DNA of 64,000 bases from Neobacillus ginsengisoli (GCF_030813055.1 NZ_JAUSTW010000006.1:186001-250000); one strand, 5' to 3'. Counted from the first letter of the stretch, positions 1 to 7,479 are shown. Program-made: numbers and translations. The notes: generated from the letters alone by a model not told the origin.

Positions 1-1454
1 GCTTCAGGTGAAATATGGCCGATAGAAATACCGCGGCTGGCACCGGAGAAGCGTCCATCAGTGATCAGCGCAACTTCTTTACCTAATCCACGACCCATAA
101 TAGCGGATGTTGGAGCAAGCATTTCCGGCATTCCCGGGCCGCCTTTTGGCCCTTCGTAACGGATGACAACTACATGCCCCGCCTTTACAGTACCATTGTT
201 AATATTTTCTTGTGCTTCCTCTTGGGATTCAAAAACAATTGCTTCCCCAAGGAAGGTTTTAATGGATGGATCAACGGCACCAACCTTGATAACAGCGCCA
301 TCCGGAGCAAGGTTTCCATATAGAATGGAAAGACCGCCAACAGGACTGTATGGATTTTCTTTTGGTCGGATGACCGTTTCATCAAGTATTTTTGCCTCTT
401 TAACATTTTCTGCTAAAGTTTTTCCTGTAATTGAAAGGCACTCTTTATGAAGCACGCCTTCAATCTGACATAGTTCGTTAAGGATTGCACTTACACCGCC
501 TGCACGATGAACATCTGACATCGAATAGTCGGATGCAGGCATAATTTTTGCCAGATACGGAACTTTTTCAGCAATTTTGTTGATATCCCGCAGATCGTAT
601 TCAATACCGGCTTCATGAGCGATAGCCAAGGTATGTAATACCGTATTTGTTGAGCCGCCCATGGCCATATCAAGGGCAAATGCATTATCAATTGCTTCTC
701 TTGTAATAATGTCGCGTGGGCGAATATCCTGTTTCACTAATTCGATTAAGTGTTTTGCGGCTTGGCGAATGAGCTCATGCCTTTCATCAGAAGTTGCGAC
801 GATTGTTCCGTTGCCGGGAACGGTCATTCCCAGTACTTCCATAAGACAGTTCATTGAGTTCGCTGTAAACATTCCCGAACATGAACCACATGTTGGGCAA
901 GCCTGAGTTTCAATCTCAAGCAGCTGCTCCTGACTCATTGATCCACTATGGTAAGCCCCTACACCCTCAAAAACAGAAGTGAGGGAGAGGTTTTTCCCTG
1001 ATGAAGAGACACCCGCTTCCATTGGACCACCTGAAACAAATACGGAAGGGACGTTGGTTCTGGCAGCTGCCATCAGCATTCCCGGCGTAATTTTGTCACA
1101 GTTTGGAATGTAGAAAACTCCGTCGAACCAATGGGCATTGATGACTGTTTCAGCACTATCGGCGATGATTTCACGGCTTGGAAGGGAATAGCGCATTCCG
1201 ATATGACCCATGGCAATTCCATCATCAACACCGATTGTATTAAATTCAAAAGGTATGCCGCCGGCTTCCCGGATGGCTTCTTTCACGATTTCACCGAAAT
1301 GATTAAGGTGTTTGTGTCCTGGGATAATGTCAATATATGAGTTACATACACCGATAAACGGCTTTTCTAAGTCACTCACCTTTACCCCTGTTGCGTATAA
1401 AAGACTGCGATGGGGAGCACGATCGATCCCTTTTTTAATCATATCGCTGCGCAT
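1..1454 (-). CDS. ilvD: Dihydroxy-acid dehydratase (partial, C-terminus outside window)
   Basis: Dehydrates 2,3-dihydroxy-isovalerate and 2,3-dihydroxy-3-methylvalerate to 2-oxo acids in valine, leucine and isoleucine synthesis; cytosolic Fe-S enzyme. About 484 codons are visible, read leftward from an ATG behind a good ribosome site (GGAGG-N6). The family is about 555 residues, so the C-terminal 70 or so lie beyond base 1. Translation starts MRSDMIKKG and carries the cluster motif [10 protein letters not shown], the [11 protein letters not shown] segment and [10 protein letters not shown], all hallmark IlvD/Edd sequences; the visible end includes [11 protein letters not shown]. It lies 11 bases downstream of ilvE on the same strand, so the two are probably one transcript. 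No frameshift was seen in the visible part. Confidence 0.96.
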   Translation of the reverse strand, partial: MRSDMIKKGIDRAPHRSLLYATGVKVSDLEKPFIGVCNSYIDIIPGHKHLNHFGEIVKEAIREAGGIPFEFNTIGVDDGIAMGHIGMRYSLPSREIIADSAETVINAHWFDGVFYIPNCDKITPGMLMAAARTNVPSVFVSGGPMEAGVSSSGKNLSLTSVFEGVGAYHSGSMSQEQLLEIETQACPTCGSCSGMFTANSMNCLMEVLGMTVPGNGTIVATSDERHELIRQAAKHLIELVKQDIRPRDIITREAIDNAFALDMAMGGSTNTVLHTLAIAHEAGIEYDLRDINKIAEKVPYLAKIMPASDYSMSDVHRAGGVSAILNELCQIEGVLHKECLSITGKTLAENVKEAKILDETVIRPKENPYSPVGGLSILYGNLAPDGAVIKVGAVDPSIKTFLGEAIVFESQEEAQENINNGTVKAGHVVVIRYEGPKGGPGMPEMLAPTSAIMGRGLGKEVALITDGRFSGASRGISIGHISPE

Positions 1455-1465
1455 TTTAGCGCCTC

Positions 1466-2377
1466 CTAACTGACGATTGCATGGTTTGTAGCGGAAGGGT
1501 AACAAGCTACCCCGTCTGTTGTAACGATTCGTCTAAATTCTTCTAACAATTCGTTTGTTACTTCACCGGGCACGCCATCTTTAATTTTGCGGCCATCTAC
1601 TTCAACAACGGCAATGACTTCTACTGCGGTTCCAGTTAAGAACACTTCATCCGCAACATAAACATCATGTCTGGTAAATGGAGATTCTTTGACCTCGAAT
1701 CCTTTTGCTTTCGCAACATCAAGGATGGCATTTCGGGTAATTCCTTCTAAAGCCCCTAAATAAACAGGAGGGGTATAAATAACTCCATTTTTTACAATGA
1801 AGATATTGTCAGCAGAACCTTCAGTAACATATCCTTGATCATTCAGCATTAATGCTTCCTGAACCCCGGCTTGGTTGGCTTCCAGTTTTACGAGGATATT
1901 ATTTAAATAATTAAGCGATTTAATCTGAGGGCTAAGGACATCAGGCCGATTCCTTCTGCTTGCAACCGAAGCAATCTTAATGCCCTGTTCATAAAACTCT
2001 TTAGGAAACATCGATAATTCCTCAGCGATAATAATCACATTTGGATTCGAGCAAGAGGAAGGATCTAATCCGAGATTTCCTTTACCACGGGATACAACGA
2101 CACGAATATAGGCGCTTTCTAGCTGATTTTTTTTGATGGTCTCAACGATCAATTGAGTCATTTCTTCGTGTGTATAAGGAATCTTTAGCATAATGGATTG
2201 TGCTGATTCATAAAGCCTTTTCAGGTGGGCATCGAGTCTGAAGACGTTACCGCTGTAAACGCGAATGCCTTCAAATACTCCATCACCATATAAAAAGCCA
2301 TGATCAAAAACTGATACTACAGCATCCTCTTTCTTGACGAACTCTCCGCCAAGGAATATCCATTGACTTCCCAACAT
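1466..2377 (-). CDS. ilvE: Branched-chain amino acid aminotransferase
   Basis: PLP-dependent class IV aminotransferase, the last step of Ile/Leu/Val synthesis and the first of their breakdown. The protein (303 residues) has the early motif [15 protein letters not shown], the PLP-lysine region [13 protein letters not shown] and the substrate-side segment EGSADNIF, in the order expected for the bacterial IlvE family of about 300 residues. An in-frame GTG six bases upstream would lie on the ribosome site; AAAGAGGAG with a 5-base gap points to the ATG at 2377. It is the first gene of an ilvE-ilvD unit. The upstream region holds a sigma-A promoter, a CodY-like box and a cre-like box, so amino-acid and carbon control are both likely. 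Confidence 0.95.
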   Translation of the reverse strand: MLGSQWIFLGGEFVKKEDAVVSVFDHGFLYGDGVFEGIRVYSGNVFRLDAHLKRLYESAQSIMLKIPYTHEEMTQLIVETIKKNQLESAYIRVVVSRGKGNLGLDPSSCSNPNVIIIAEELSMFPKEFYEQGIKIASVASRRNRPDVLSPQIKSLNYLNNILVKLEANQAGVQEALMLNDQGYVTEGSADNIFIVKNGVIYTPPVYLGALEGITRNAILDVAKAKGFEVKESPFTRHDVYVADEVFLTGTAVEVIAVVEVDGRKIKDGVPGEVTNELLEEFRRIVTTDGVACYPSATNHAIVS

Positions 2378-2507
2378 AACCACTCCTCTTTAGTGATAAA
2401 CCGCTTTAAATGGGTAAAAATTGTTTGTAAAAGAATTGCCTTGCCTCATCCTGTTTAACAATGGATGAATAAAGGCGATGTTTAATTACAATGTTTTATT
2501 GTCAGTA

Positions 2508-2536
2508 ATCATACAACCAATCGAAAACATGGTCAA
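2508..2536 (-). promoter_or_regulatory. Sigma-A promoter of ilvE-ilvD
   Basis: Read on the minus strand: -35 TTGACC (2531-2536), a 17-base spacer and -10 TATGAT (2508-2513). Transcription would start near 2501, leaving a leader of about 124 bases, too short for a T-box. The A/T-rich gap 2378-2776 contains this promoter and the two boxes just upstream, and no gene. Confidence 0.6.
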
Positions 2537-2539
2537 TAT

Positions 2540-2554
2540 AAAAATCAGATAATT
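2540..2554 (-). promoter_or_regulatory. CodY-like box next to the ilvE -35
   Basis: The minus strand reads AATTATCTGATTTTT, 11 of 15 matches to the CodY consensus AATTTTCWGAAAATT. It abuts the -35, with its centre near -46. CodY control of branched-chain amino acid genes is well established in Bacillus; the match here is partial. Confidence 0.4.
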
Positions 2555-2572
2555 CAAAACAATCAAAAATTA

Positions 2573-2586
2573 TGGTAGCGTTTTCA
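2573..2586 (+). promoter_or_regulatory. cre-like site upstream of the ilvE promoter
   Basis: TGGTAGCGTTTTCA differs at one position from the relaxed cre consensus TGNAANCGNWNNCA. It is centred near -79 relative to the predicted ilvE start, an upstream placement that would fit activation by CcpA, as known for the B. subtilis ilv-leu operon. Confidence 0.35.
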
Positions 2587-2776
2587 TTCTTGTCATACTA
2601 AGGTTAAAGCGAAGAAAAAAAATTTTTATTTTTTCAAAAAAATATTTTTGAGGACAGCTTGAGGGGATAAAAAGAGGAAAAAGGGAGAAATAGTTTGATA
2701 GGAAAAAGTTGTCATAAAAGTTACTATTACTACGGACCCTTACCGTTTTTTTATTACTTTCTTTGCATATTTACTA

Positions 2777-3511
2777 CTATTTTAAATGGGCAAGATATTC
2801 ATATACTTCACGTAGATTTTTAAACCCCATTGTCAGTGCTTTTTGTAAATAGCAGCTCCAGATAGATGCTGTCATGACCGCATCTCCCAAAGCGTGGTGC
2901 CGGTCTTTGATTTCTATCCCGCATTCCTCGCAAATCTCTTCAAGCGGGAGCGATCTCTTAGTAGGGTTCGAAAGCCGAATTAAAAAGGATGTATCGATGA
3001 TTCGATGCTCAAATCTGGTACGCATGATATCCCAAGTCATCCTTTGCATAAAAGATTGCTCATGTTTGGCATGATGGGCAACAAGTATATCACTATGAAC
3101 ATACTTGAAAAATTGTATTAAAACTTCCTTAGCTTCAGGAGCCGTGCGCAATTGTTCCTCTTGAATATTGGTTAACGATGAAATAGCATCGGAAAGAGGG
3201 AGTTCGGAATGGATGAGGGAATAAAATGTGTCATCAATATGAACCTGATGCCCCGTCATTTTAATTGCTCCTATGGAGAGTACTTGATCTCCTTTTTCCG
3301 GATAGAAACCGGTGGTCTCTATATCAAATACGACTACTCTTAATTCGTTAAGAGGGGAATCTAAGACGTCCTTTTCTTTCATTTCCTTTTGCAGCTGCCT
3401 CATAAAAGAGATTTGCTGTAGATTGGATTGTCCTCCAACACCGGCATAAATATTGGAGCCGATTTTTCCATACATTTGTCGAAGAAATTGAATCATTTCA
3501 ATCATTCCCAT
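2777..3511 (-). CDS. DEDDh-family 3'-5' exonuclease (DnaQ-like)
   Basis: Likely a cytosolic 3'-5' exonuclease. The RNase-T/DnaQ fold begins around residue 60 with VVFDIETTGFYPEKGDQVLSIG, which carries the first Asp-Glu pair. The central Asp lies in the DILVAHHAKHEQSF region, and the last motif is HHALGDA, giving the His-x4-Asp end of the DEDDh set. The first 55 residues form an extra N-terminal segment of no known family. It starts one base after the DUF294-type gene ends, so the two are translationally coupled. The pairing of a DEDDh exonuclease with a GlnD-like nucleotidyltransferase is striking; substrates are unknown. Confidence 0.8.
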   Translation of the reverse strand: MGMIEMIQFLRQMYGKIGSNIYAGVGGQSNLQQISFMRQLQKEMKEKDVLDSPLNELRVVVFDIETTGFYPEKGDQVLSIGAIKMTGHQVHIDDTFYSLIHSELPLSDAISSLTNIQEEQLRTAPEAKEVLIQFFKYVHSDILVAHHAKHEQSFMQRMTWDIMRTRFEHRIIDTSFLIRLSNPTKRSLPLEEICEECGIEIKDRHHALGDAVMTASIWSCYLQKALTMGFKNLREVYEYLAHLK

Positions 3512-3512
3512 C

Positions 3513-4469
3513 TTAATGCCTCTTTACAATTTTCTTAATAACGTAATGATAAAGGGCAGCTCCATTTTTGATGATGTCTTTTATTTCTTTTTTTTGCTCT
3601 TTTGTTAAAAGGTCAATCTGCAAATAATGGCCTGATTCATAGTCTGTGTGGTTTCCAAATTTCAATCGGTAGTGTAATAGTTTAAGAAACATGGTTTTAT
3701 ATAATTCTTTGTCCTGAACATGTAGGTTATCGAGCCTGGAAAGGGTAGAGGTATCCATCAATTTCTCTTGAACGGCCAAAAGCCTAATCGCATTTACATA
3801 AGGGAAAAGAGCGATATCCTTAATGTTTAGTGAACCTGTATGGACCCCGTGTGTTTCCGTTAAAATTTGGCCCAACACGCCTATCCCCTTTTTAAGATGA
3901 AGTGTATTTTCGAGGAATCTGGGCAGAAGTTGTTTTTTGTGAACTGTTTGATAGATGGATGTTTTTAAATTCTCTACCAATCGCTGCTCCCCTGTAACAG
4001 CCCGTGCATCAATCAAAATTAACAAATGCCGAATCGATTCCCATGAGGACTCCTCGGTCCATTCCATAATCTGCTGTTCCCATTCGAATAATGATTTGCA
4101 CCATAGAGGATTACAGGACATTACACCGCCATCGCAGTATTTATAGCCGGCTTGATGCAAGCCATCAGAAATCTCTTTTCCTAATGCTAAAAAATAGACT
4201 TTTGCCACATCATTTTTGTCTTCATAGATGATTCCATGATCTTGATCACTCCAAACCGATTGTTCATAACGACCCGCACTGCCCATAACAAAAAATGAAA
4301 ATAGGGAAGGGGGTGGACCAAACGCGTCGGTCATTTGATAAAGCGCAGTGTTTAAAACTTGCAAAAGTATATCCTCATGAACTTGATTTAGTTTAAAGTG
4401 ATCGCCGGAGGCATCCTTCATTTGGGATTCTCTGTATTTCCTAATTTCTGAGAAGGTGCGGTATTCCAT
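3513..4469 (-). CDS. DUF294-type nucleotidyltransferase (GlnD-like)
   Basis: 318 residues. A nucleotidyltransferase core of the GlnD/DUF294 type is recognisable from GSAGRYEQSVWSDQDHGIIYED (about residues 64-85), which holds the G-S-x-G-R-x-E signature and the two metal-binding Asp residues. The C-terminal half is helical, as in the DUF294 C-terminal substrate-binding region. There are no CBS or ACT domains. GlnD relatives uridylylate PII proteins; whether this one does is unknown, and no glnK/PII gene is visible here. It is encoded between amt and the exonuclease gene on the same strand, behind AAAGGAGGG. A hairpin after amt probably limits read-through. Confidence 0.75.
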   Translation of the reverse strand: MEYRTFSEIRKYRESQMKDASGDHFKLNQVHEDILLQVLNTALYQMTDAFGPPPSLFSFFVMGSAGRYEQSVWSDQDHGIIYEDKNDVAKVYFLALGKEISDGLHQAGYKYCDGGVMSCNPLWCKSLFEWEQQIMEWTEESSWESIRHLLILIDARAVTGEQRLVENLKTSIYQTVHKKQLLPRFLENTLHLKKGIGVLGQILTETHGVHTGSLNIKDIALFPYVNAIRLLAVQEKLMDTSTLSRLDNLHVQDKELYKTMFLKLLHYRLKFGNHTDYESGHYLQIDLLTKEQKKEIKDIIKNGAALYHYVIKKIVKRH

Positions 4470-4499
4470 TCTTACCCTCCTTTCCGGAAAAATCCAAAG

Positions 4500-4544
4500 G
4501 GCGGTGCAATCCCCGATGTATATTTACAGGGATTGACCACCGCT
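4500..4544 (-). terminator. Hairpin after amt
   Basis: Arms GGGCGGTGCAATCCCC and GGGATTGACCACCGCT pair with few mismatches around a 14-base loop. On the minus strand it is followed by a T-containing tract (CTTTGGATTTTT). It probably terminates or attenuates amt transcription ahead of the downstream pair. Confidence 0.6.
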
Positions 4545-4561
4545 CATTAAAAGTATTGTTA

Positions 4562-5824
4562 TTAGGCTTTCAGTTTTTGTTCAACCTCTAATAATTCAGG
4601 GTAACCATAGCTGCCATGTTCACTCATATCAAGTCCAATGATTTCTTCTTCCTCAGTAACACGCAATCCATTCATGACAGCTTTCATTATCACTAAAATG
4701 ATATAAGATACAATAAATGCGAAAGCGGCACAAGTAAAGACTCCCATTGCCTGAACTCCTAACTGATGAAAACCGCCGCCATAAAATAAACCGGGTTTAC
4801 CGACAGTCGCTAATTCTTTCGTTGCGAAAAAGCCATTTGATAATGTCCCCCAAACCCCTGCAGTTCCGTGTACAGATAGAGCTGCAATTGGATCATCAAT
4901 TTTTCTGTTCTCAAAGAAACGAATACTATAAAATACAAGGATACCTGCGATAAAACCGATTACGACAGCAGCCCATGTATCTACAAAACCGCAGGATGCC
5001 GTAATTGCTACTAAGCCTGCTAATGCACCATTTAACATCATCGGTACGTCTGCTTTGCCCATGACCATCCAGGAAACAATCATAGCGGCAACGGTGCCGG
5101 CAGCTGCTCCCAGGTTGGTATTAAGGGCAACAAATCCAAAGAATGCTTTATCAGCGGATAATGTACTGCCGGCATTGAAGCCAAACCATCCGACCCATAA
5201 AAGCAACACGCTTAATGCTGTGAAGACTTGGTTATGGCCGGCGATATTATTAGCTGAACCATCCTTATTATATTTTCCAATCCGAGGTTTTAATATAATT
5301 GTTGCTGCAAGTGCTGCCATAGCTCCAGTTAAATGAACAACGGTTGAGCCGGCAAAATCCTGCTTTCCATGCGCTGCTAACCAGCCGCCTCCCCAAATCC
5401 AATGGGCGATAAAAGGATAGACAAATATTGAAAAAAGTACAGCAAACACGAGATATGCAGCTAATTTTGCCCGTTCGGCAAAGCCGCCGAATGCAATGGT
5501 TAAGGAAATACCCGCAAAGGCTAATTGAAATAAAAAGAAAACAGATCCAGATAGGGATAAACCTTTAATTTCATATCCTGAATAGAAAAAATTGGAAAAA
5601 CCTATAATTGCATTTCCTTTTCCAAAGGCTAAACCGTATCCGACTGCCCAAAACACGATGGAACCGATGCTAAAAGTAAGGATCGTTTTACCTGCGATAT
5701 GTCCTGCATTCTTCATTCGAGTCGAACCGGTTTCGAGTAGAATGAAACCTCCGATCATCAGAATAACGAGGACTGCTCCGACCATTACCCATAGACTGTT
5801 CAATAAAAATGTAGTATTCATCAT
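4562..5824 (-). CDS. amt: Ammonium transporter (Amt/NrgA family)
   Basis: Membrane channel for ammonium uptake under nitrogen limitation. 420 residues with the usual 11 hydrophobic spans. Family motifs include FAGSTVVHLTGAMAALAATI, GWFGFNAGS and DDPIAALSVHGTAGVWGTL. The start used is the ATG pair just after AAAGGAGG (5822-5824); a more upstream ATG at 5860 would begin inside a TnrA box and lacks a ribosome site. Many bacteria place glnK beside amt; here a GlnD-like gene and an exonuclease gene follow instead. Two exact TnrA/GlnR boxes precede the gene, one upstream of the likely promoter and one in the leader. Confidence 0.95.
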   Translation of the reverse strand: MMNTTFLLNSLWVMVGAVLVILMIGGFILLETGSTRMKNAGHIAGKTILTFSIGSIVFWAVGYGLAFGKGNAIIGFSNFFYSGYEIKGLSLSGSVFFLFQLAFAGISLTIAFGGFAERAKLAAYLVFAVLFSIFVYPFIAHWIWGGGWLAAHGKQDFAGSTVVHLTGAMAALAATIILKPRIGKYNKDGSANNIAGHNQVFTALSVLLLWVGWFGFNAGSTLSADKAFFGFVALNTNLGAAAGTVAAMIVSWMVMGKADVPMMLNGALAGLVAITASCGFVDTWAAVVIGFIAGILVFYSIRFFENRKIDDPIAALSVHGTAGVWGTLSNGFFATKELATVGKPGLFYGGGFHQLGVQAMGVFTCAAFAFIVSYIILVIMKAVMNGLRVTEEEEIIGLDMSEHGSYGYPELLEVEQKLKA

Positions 5825-5842
5825 TTTGCCTCCTTTAATGTA

Positions 5843-5859
5843 TGTTAATTTTTTTAACA
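5843..5859. promoter_or_regulatory. TnrA/GlnR box in the amt leader
   Basis: TGTTA-ATTTTTT-TAACA matches the consensus TGTNA-N7-TNACA exactly. It lies between the likely amt start site (about 5867) and the ribosome site, a position where a bound regulator would block elongation or initiation. Confidence 0.7.
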
Positions 5860-5873
5860 TTCTCTGTAGTTGT

Positions 5874-5880
5874 ATTTTTA
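5874..5880 (-). promoter_or_regulatory. Probable amt -10 region
   Basis: The minus strand reads TAAAAAT at 5880-5874. Transcription would begin near 5867, about 50 bases from the centre of the upstream TnrA box, the spacing typical of TnrA-activated promoters. No good -35 is present, as expected for an activator-dependent promoter. Confidence 0.45.
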
Positions 5881-5908
5881 CATGGATGTGAGATGGAATC
5901 CATATTCT

Positions 5909-5925
5909 TGTCAGAAAACCTCACA
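5909..5925. promoter_or_regulatory. Upstream TnrA box of amt
   Basis: TGTCA-GAAAACC-TCACA is an exact TGTNA-N7-TNACA match centred at 5917, roughly -50 from the inferred amt start. In B. subtilis TnrA activates nrgA from a site at about this distance. Confidence 0.75.
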
Positions 5926-5980
5926 TGGTTTCTGAGTCTGCTTTGTAATGATGGGGTTGAACAAAGAGTTAGCTCAACAG

Positions 5981-6012
5981 GAAAAGCCGCACTGCCAATT
6001 TGGTAGTGCGGC
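5981..6012 (-). terminator. Terminator of the small-protein operon
   Basis: GCCGCACTGCCA (5986-5997) and TGGTAGTGCGGC (6001-6012) form a perfect 12-bp stem with a 3-base loop. On the minus strand it is followed by TTTTC, ending the two-gene unit 6061-6373. Confidence 0.7.
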
Positions 6013-6060
6013 CTCATATGGGTGGCTGATTAATAAAGGTATTCATTTGAGATGAGGAGA

Positions 6061-6222
6061 TTATTTTTTTGGGGTACATTCTTTCTTAACGATACTCTTC
6101 AATTCACTTAAGGTAAAAGAGTGTAGTTCCTTGTCGGAAGTATGATATATTCCGGATGCTACCAGCTTATTGATATAAAACTGTTTTAGGCTTTCCATTC
6201 CTCTCCGTAATTGATTAGGCAT
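6061..6222 (-). CDS. FbpA-like small basic protein
   Basis: 53 residues, too short for many gene callers. ATG behind AAGGAGGGAG. The pattern LRRGMESLKQFYINKLVASGIY followed by LHSFTLSELK is that of the Fur-regulated basic protein FbpA family (Leu-Arg-x-x-x-Glu, Leu-Ile-x-Lys-Leu, then Leu-Thr-Leu-Ser-Glu-Leu). FbpA/B/C proteins are linked to the iron-sparing response in B. subtilis. Here no Fur box was seen; the operon instead carries a perfect TnrA box at -50, so nitrogen control is suggested. Family identity comes from recalled motif similarity only. Confidence 0.6.
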   Translation of the reverse strand: MPNQLRRGMESLKQFYINKLVASGIYHTSDKELHSFTLSELKSIVKKECTPKK

Positions 6223-6235
6223 TTATTCTCCCTCC

Positions 6236-6373
6236 TTAACTATTTTGGAGTTTGCGTAAAAGTTCGTGAGCTCTTGGGCCGAGGATGATCATTAGCTCTT
6301 CATACAATTCATCTCTTAATTTATCTAATTGCAGGATTGTTTCAGCTAATTTAACCGCGTTTGGTCTATTCAT
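6236..6373 (-). CDS. Small conserved-looking helical protein
   Basis: 45 residues. ATG with ribosome site GGAGAGGGAG. The sequence is charged and helical (AETILQLDKLRDELYEELM) and ends HELLRKLQNS. It is the first gene of a two-gene operon, 13 bases ahead of the FbpA-like gene, whose ribosome site overlaps its stop region. No function is known. A promoter and an exact TnrA box precede it. Confidence 0.6.
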   Translation of the reverse strand: MNRPNAVKLAETILQLDKLRDELYEELMIILGPRAHELLRKLQNS

Positions 6374-6405
6374 TTAATTTCTCCCTCTCCATCGTTTATA
6401 TGTAA

Positions 6406-6434
6406 AAGATAGCTGAGGATTTCGATTTTGTCAG
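6406..6434 (-). promoter_or_regulatory. Promoter of the small-protein operon
   Basis: Minus strand: -35 CTGACA (6429-6434), 17-base spacer, -10 TATCTT (6406-6411). Start near 6399. The TnrA box centre lies 50 bases upstream. Confidence 0.6.
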
Positions 6435-6440
6435 AGAGTT

Positions 6441-6457
6441 TGTTAGGGAAATTAACA
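6441..6457. promoter_or_regulatory. TnrA box of the small-protein operon
   Basis: TGTTA-GGGAAAT-TAACA is an exact TGTNA-N7-TNACA match, centred at -50 from the predicted start of the 6373/6222 operon, the preferred TnrA activation position. Confidence 0.7.
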
Positions 6458-6482
6458 AGATTTTTAATTAAAAGACTAACAA

Positions 6483-6524
6483 AAAGAGGTTGCCTCAAAA
6501 ATCACTTTTTGAGACAATCTCTTT
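6483..6524 (-). terminator. tnrA terminator
   Basis: AAAGAGGTTGCCTCAAAAA pairs with TTTTTGAGACAATCTCTTT with two mismatches; on the minus strand it is followed by TTTTTG. Ends the tnrA transcript just downstream of its stop codon. Confidence 0.75.
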
Positions 6525-6538
6525 AAATTAACATAAAC

Positions 6539-6868
6539 TTATTGCCGCTTCCGAAATCCAAATTGAGCATTGAGCTGTCCTTGGATCATTTTCCTGCGAA
6601 TGTCCTCTTGGTTTTGTTTCTTCTCCTCCCGGAGCATTTCTTTTCTGATTTCATGTGTCTGAAGGCCATCTTCGATTTTATTGGCGATATCCATCAATAA
6701 TTCAACATCTGCAAAGGAGTATTTACGGGAACCCCCAGGGGATCTTTCGGGGAAAATCAGTTTCCTTTCTTCGTAATAACGTATTTGTCTTTCGGATAGT
6801 CCGGTTAAATCCCTTACAATCCCAATCGTTATAACCTTCTTATCTTTATAAGACAAATCTTTACTCAT
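6539..6868 (-). CDS. tnrA: Global nitrogen regulator TnrA (MerR family)
   Basis: Activates and represses nitrogen genes when nitrogen is limiting; in B. subtilis its activity is blocked by feedback-inhibited glutamine synthetase binding its C-terminus. 109 residues, matching TnrA length (110). The N-terminus [55 protein letters not shown] winged helix contains the MerR signature [11 protein letters not shown]; the C-terminus [12 protein letters not shown] is the glutamine-synthetase-binding tail that separates TnrA from GlnR. ATG start after GGTGAGAG. It stands alone, with its own terminator. An exact TnrA box upstream implies positive autoregulation, as known in B. subtilis. Confidence 0.93.
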   Translation of the reverse strand: MSKDLSYKDKKVITIGIVRDLTGLSERQIRYYEERKLIFPERSPGGSRKYSFADVELLMDIANKIEDGLQTHEIRKEMLREEKKQNQEDIRRKMIQGQLNAQFGFRKRQ

Positions 6869-6901
6869 TTAATCTCTCACCACACTAACCTCGTTTACTG
6901 T

Positions 6902-6929
6902 AGTTTATTAAAAATTTTTAAAATTACAA
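6902..6929 (-). promoter_or_regulatory. Probable tnrA promoter
   Basis: Minus strand: TTGTAA (6924-6929), 16-base spacer, TAAACT (6902-6907). Start near 6895, which puts the TnrA box centre (6945) at about -50. Confidence 0.5.
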
Positions 6930-6936
6930 CATTTTA

Positions 6937-6953
6937 TGTTAGATTTTCTCACA
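6937..6953. promoter_or_regulatory. TnrA box upstream of tnrA
   Basis: TGTTA-GATTTTC-TCACA, an exact TGTNA-N7-TNACA match. Centred about -50 for tnrA and about 40 bases upstream of a possible rightward start beyond TATAAT at 6973. Confidence 0.75.
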
Positions 6954-6972
6954 TAAAAAATAATTTTGGAAA

Positions 6973-6978
6973 TATAAT
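6973..6978 (+). promoter_or_regulatory. Divergent -10 (TATAAT) opposite tnrA
   Basis: A perfect TATAAT without a -35 hexamer, just right of the TnrA box. It could fire rightward into the gap before glnH. No open reading frame longer than a few codons follows the nearby AAAGGGGGAA. Confidence 0.35.
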
Positions 6979-6984
6979 GCTTTG

Positions 6985-7079
6985 TTTTAAAGGGGGAATT
7001 TTAATTGAAATATTGGTAGTGAGTTTAGACTAGGTATTGAATAATATAAAAAAGCAACGTTAAAGAACGCTGCTTTTTT
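6985..7079 (+). ncRNA. Candidate TnrA-linked small RNA
   Basis: Roughly 95 bases between a TATAAT box and an intrinsic terminator, with no usable reading frame, transcribed divergently from tnrA beside the shared TnrA box. The terminator may instead belong to the dehydrogenase remnant on the other strand, so this call is speculative. Confidence 0.25.
7048..7079. terminator. Bidirectional terminator
   Basis: AAAAAAGCAACGTT and AACGCTGCTTTTTT form a near-perfect stem with a 4-base loop and A/T tracts on both sides, so it can work in both directions. Confidence 0.75.
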
Positions 7080-7088
7080 CGTAATTAA

Positions 7089-7226
7089 TTAATTAATATT
7101 CACTAACGTTCTGCCCCGTACCTCAGCTTTTAAAATAGAGGATAAATAAAAAGGCAATTGGTCTAATGTTACTTCTTTATTAATCGTTTCTAATAGAATA
7201 TTCACTGTAGCCGCCGTAGTGACAGA
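7089..7226 (-). pseudogene. C-terminal remnant of a quinone oxidoreductase/alcohol dehydrogenase
   Basis: The open segment has no start codon and an in-frame stop (7227-7229) at its beginning. It encodes about 45 residues ending EVTLDQLPFYLSSILKAEVR and GRTLVNIN. The pattern Leu-Asp-x-Leu-Pro, Ile-Leu-Lys, Gly-Arg-Thr-Leu-Val-x-Ile is the usual C-terminus of medium-chain zinc-type or quinone oxidoreductases. The rest of the gene is gone. It probably once used the terminator at 7048-7079. The remaining gap, 7230-7479, shows only A/T-rich sequence; no TnrA box was found ahead of the transporter. Confidence 0.5.
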
Positions 7227-7479
7227 TTAGATTACAAGGCATTTTTTTATTTCGAAAATAATATTGCTAAAAAACAGAATATTCAGTAGAATAATAAAGT
7301 GTTATACTAAAAGTTATTTTTTACTATATTTGGATTATTAATTTATTCTACTAAAGTAGTAAAACATTAAAGTTTAGTATTGAATAAATAAACATTCGAA
7401 TGTATAATCATAAATGTTACAAAAATAATAATTGTTTTCGAACATTGCTATTATAAAAAAATAATTGGAGGTCAAAAAA

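Noticed and set aside
2378..2501. T-box leader of ilvE
   Set aside because: The predicted leader is about 124 bases and shows none of the T-box landmarks.
6985..7479. TnrA box for the amino-acid ABC transporter
   Set aside because: No TGTNA-N7-TNACA match found between the tnrA box and the transporter start.
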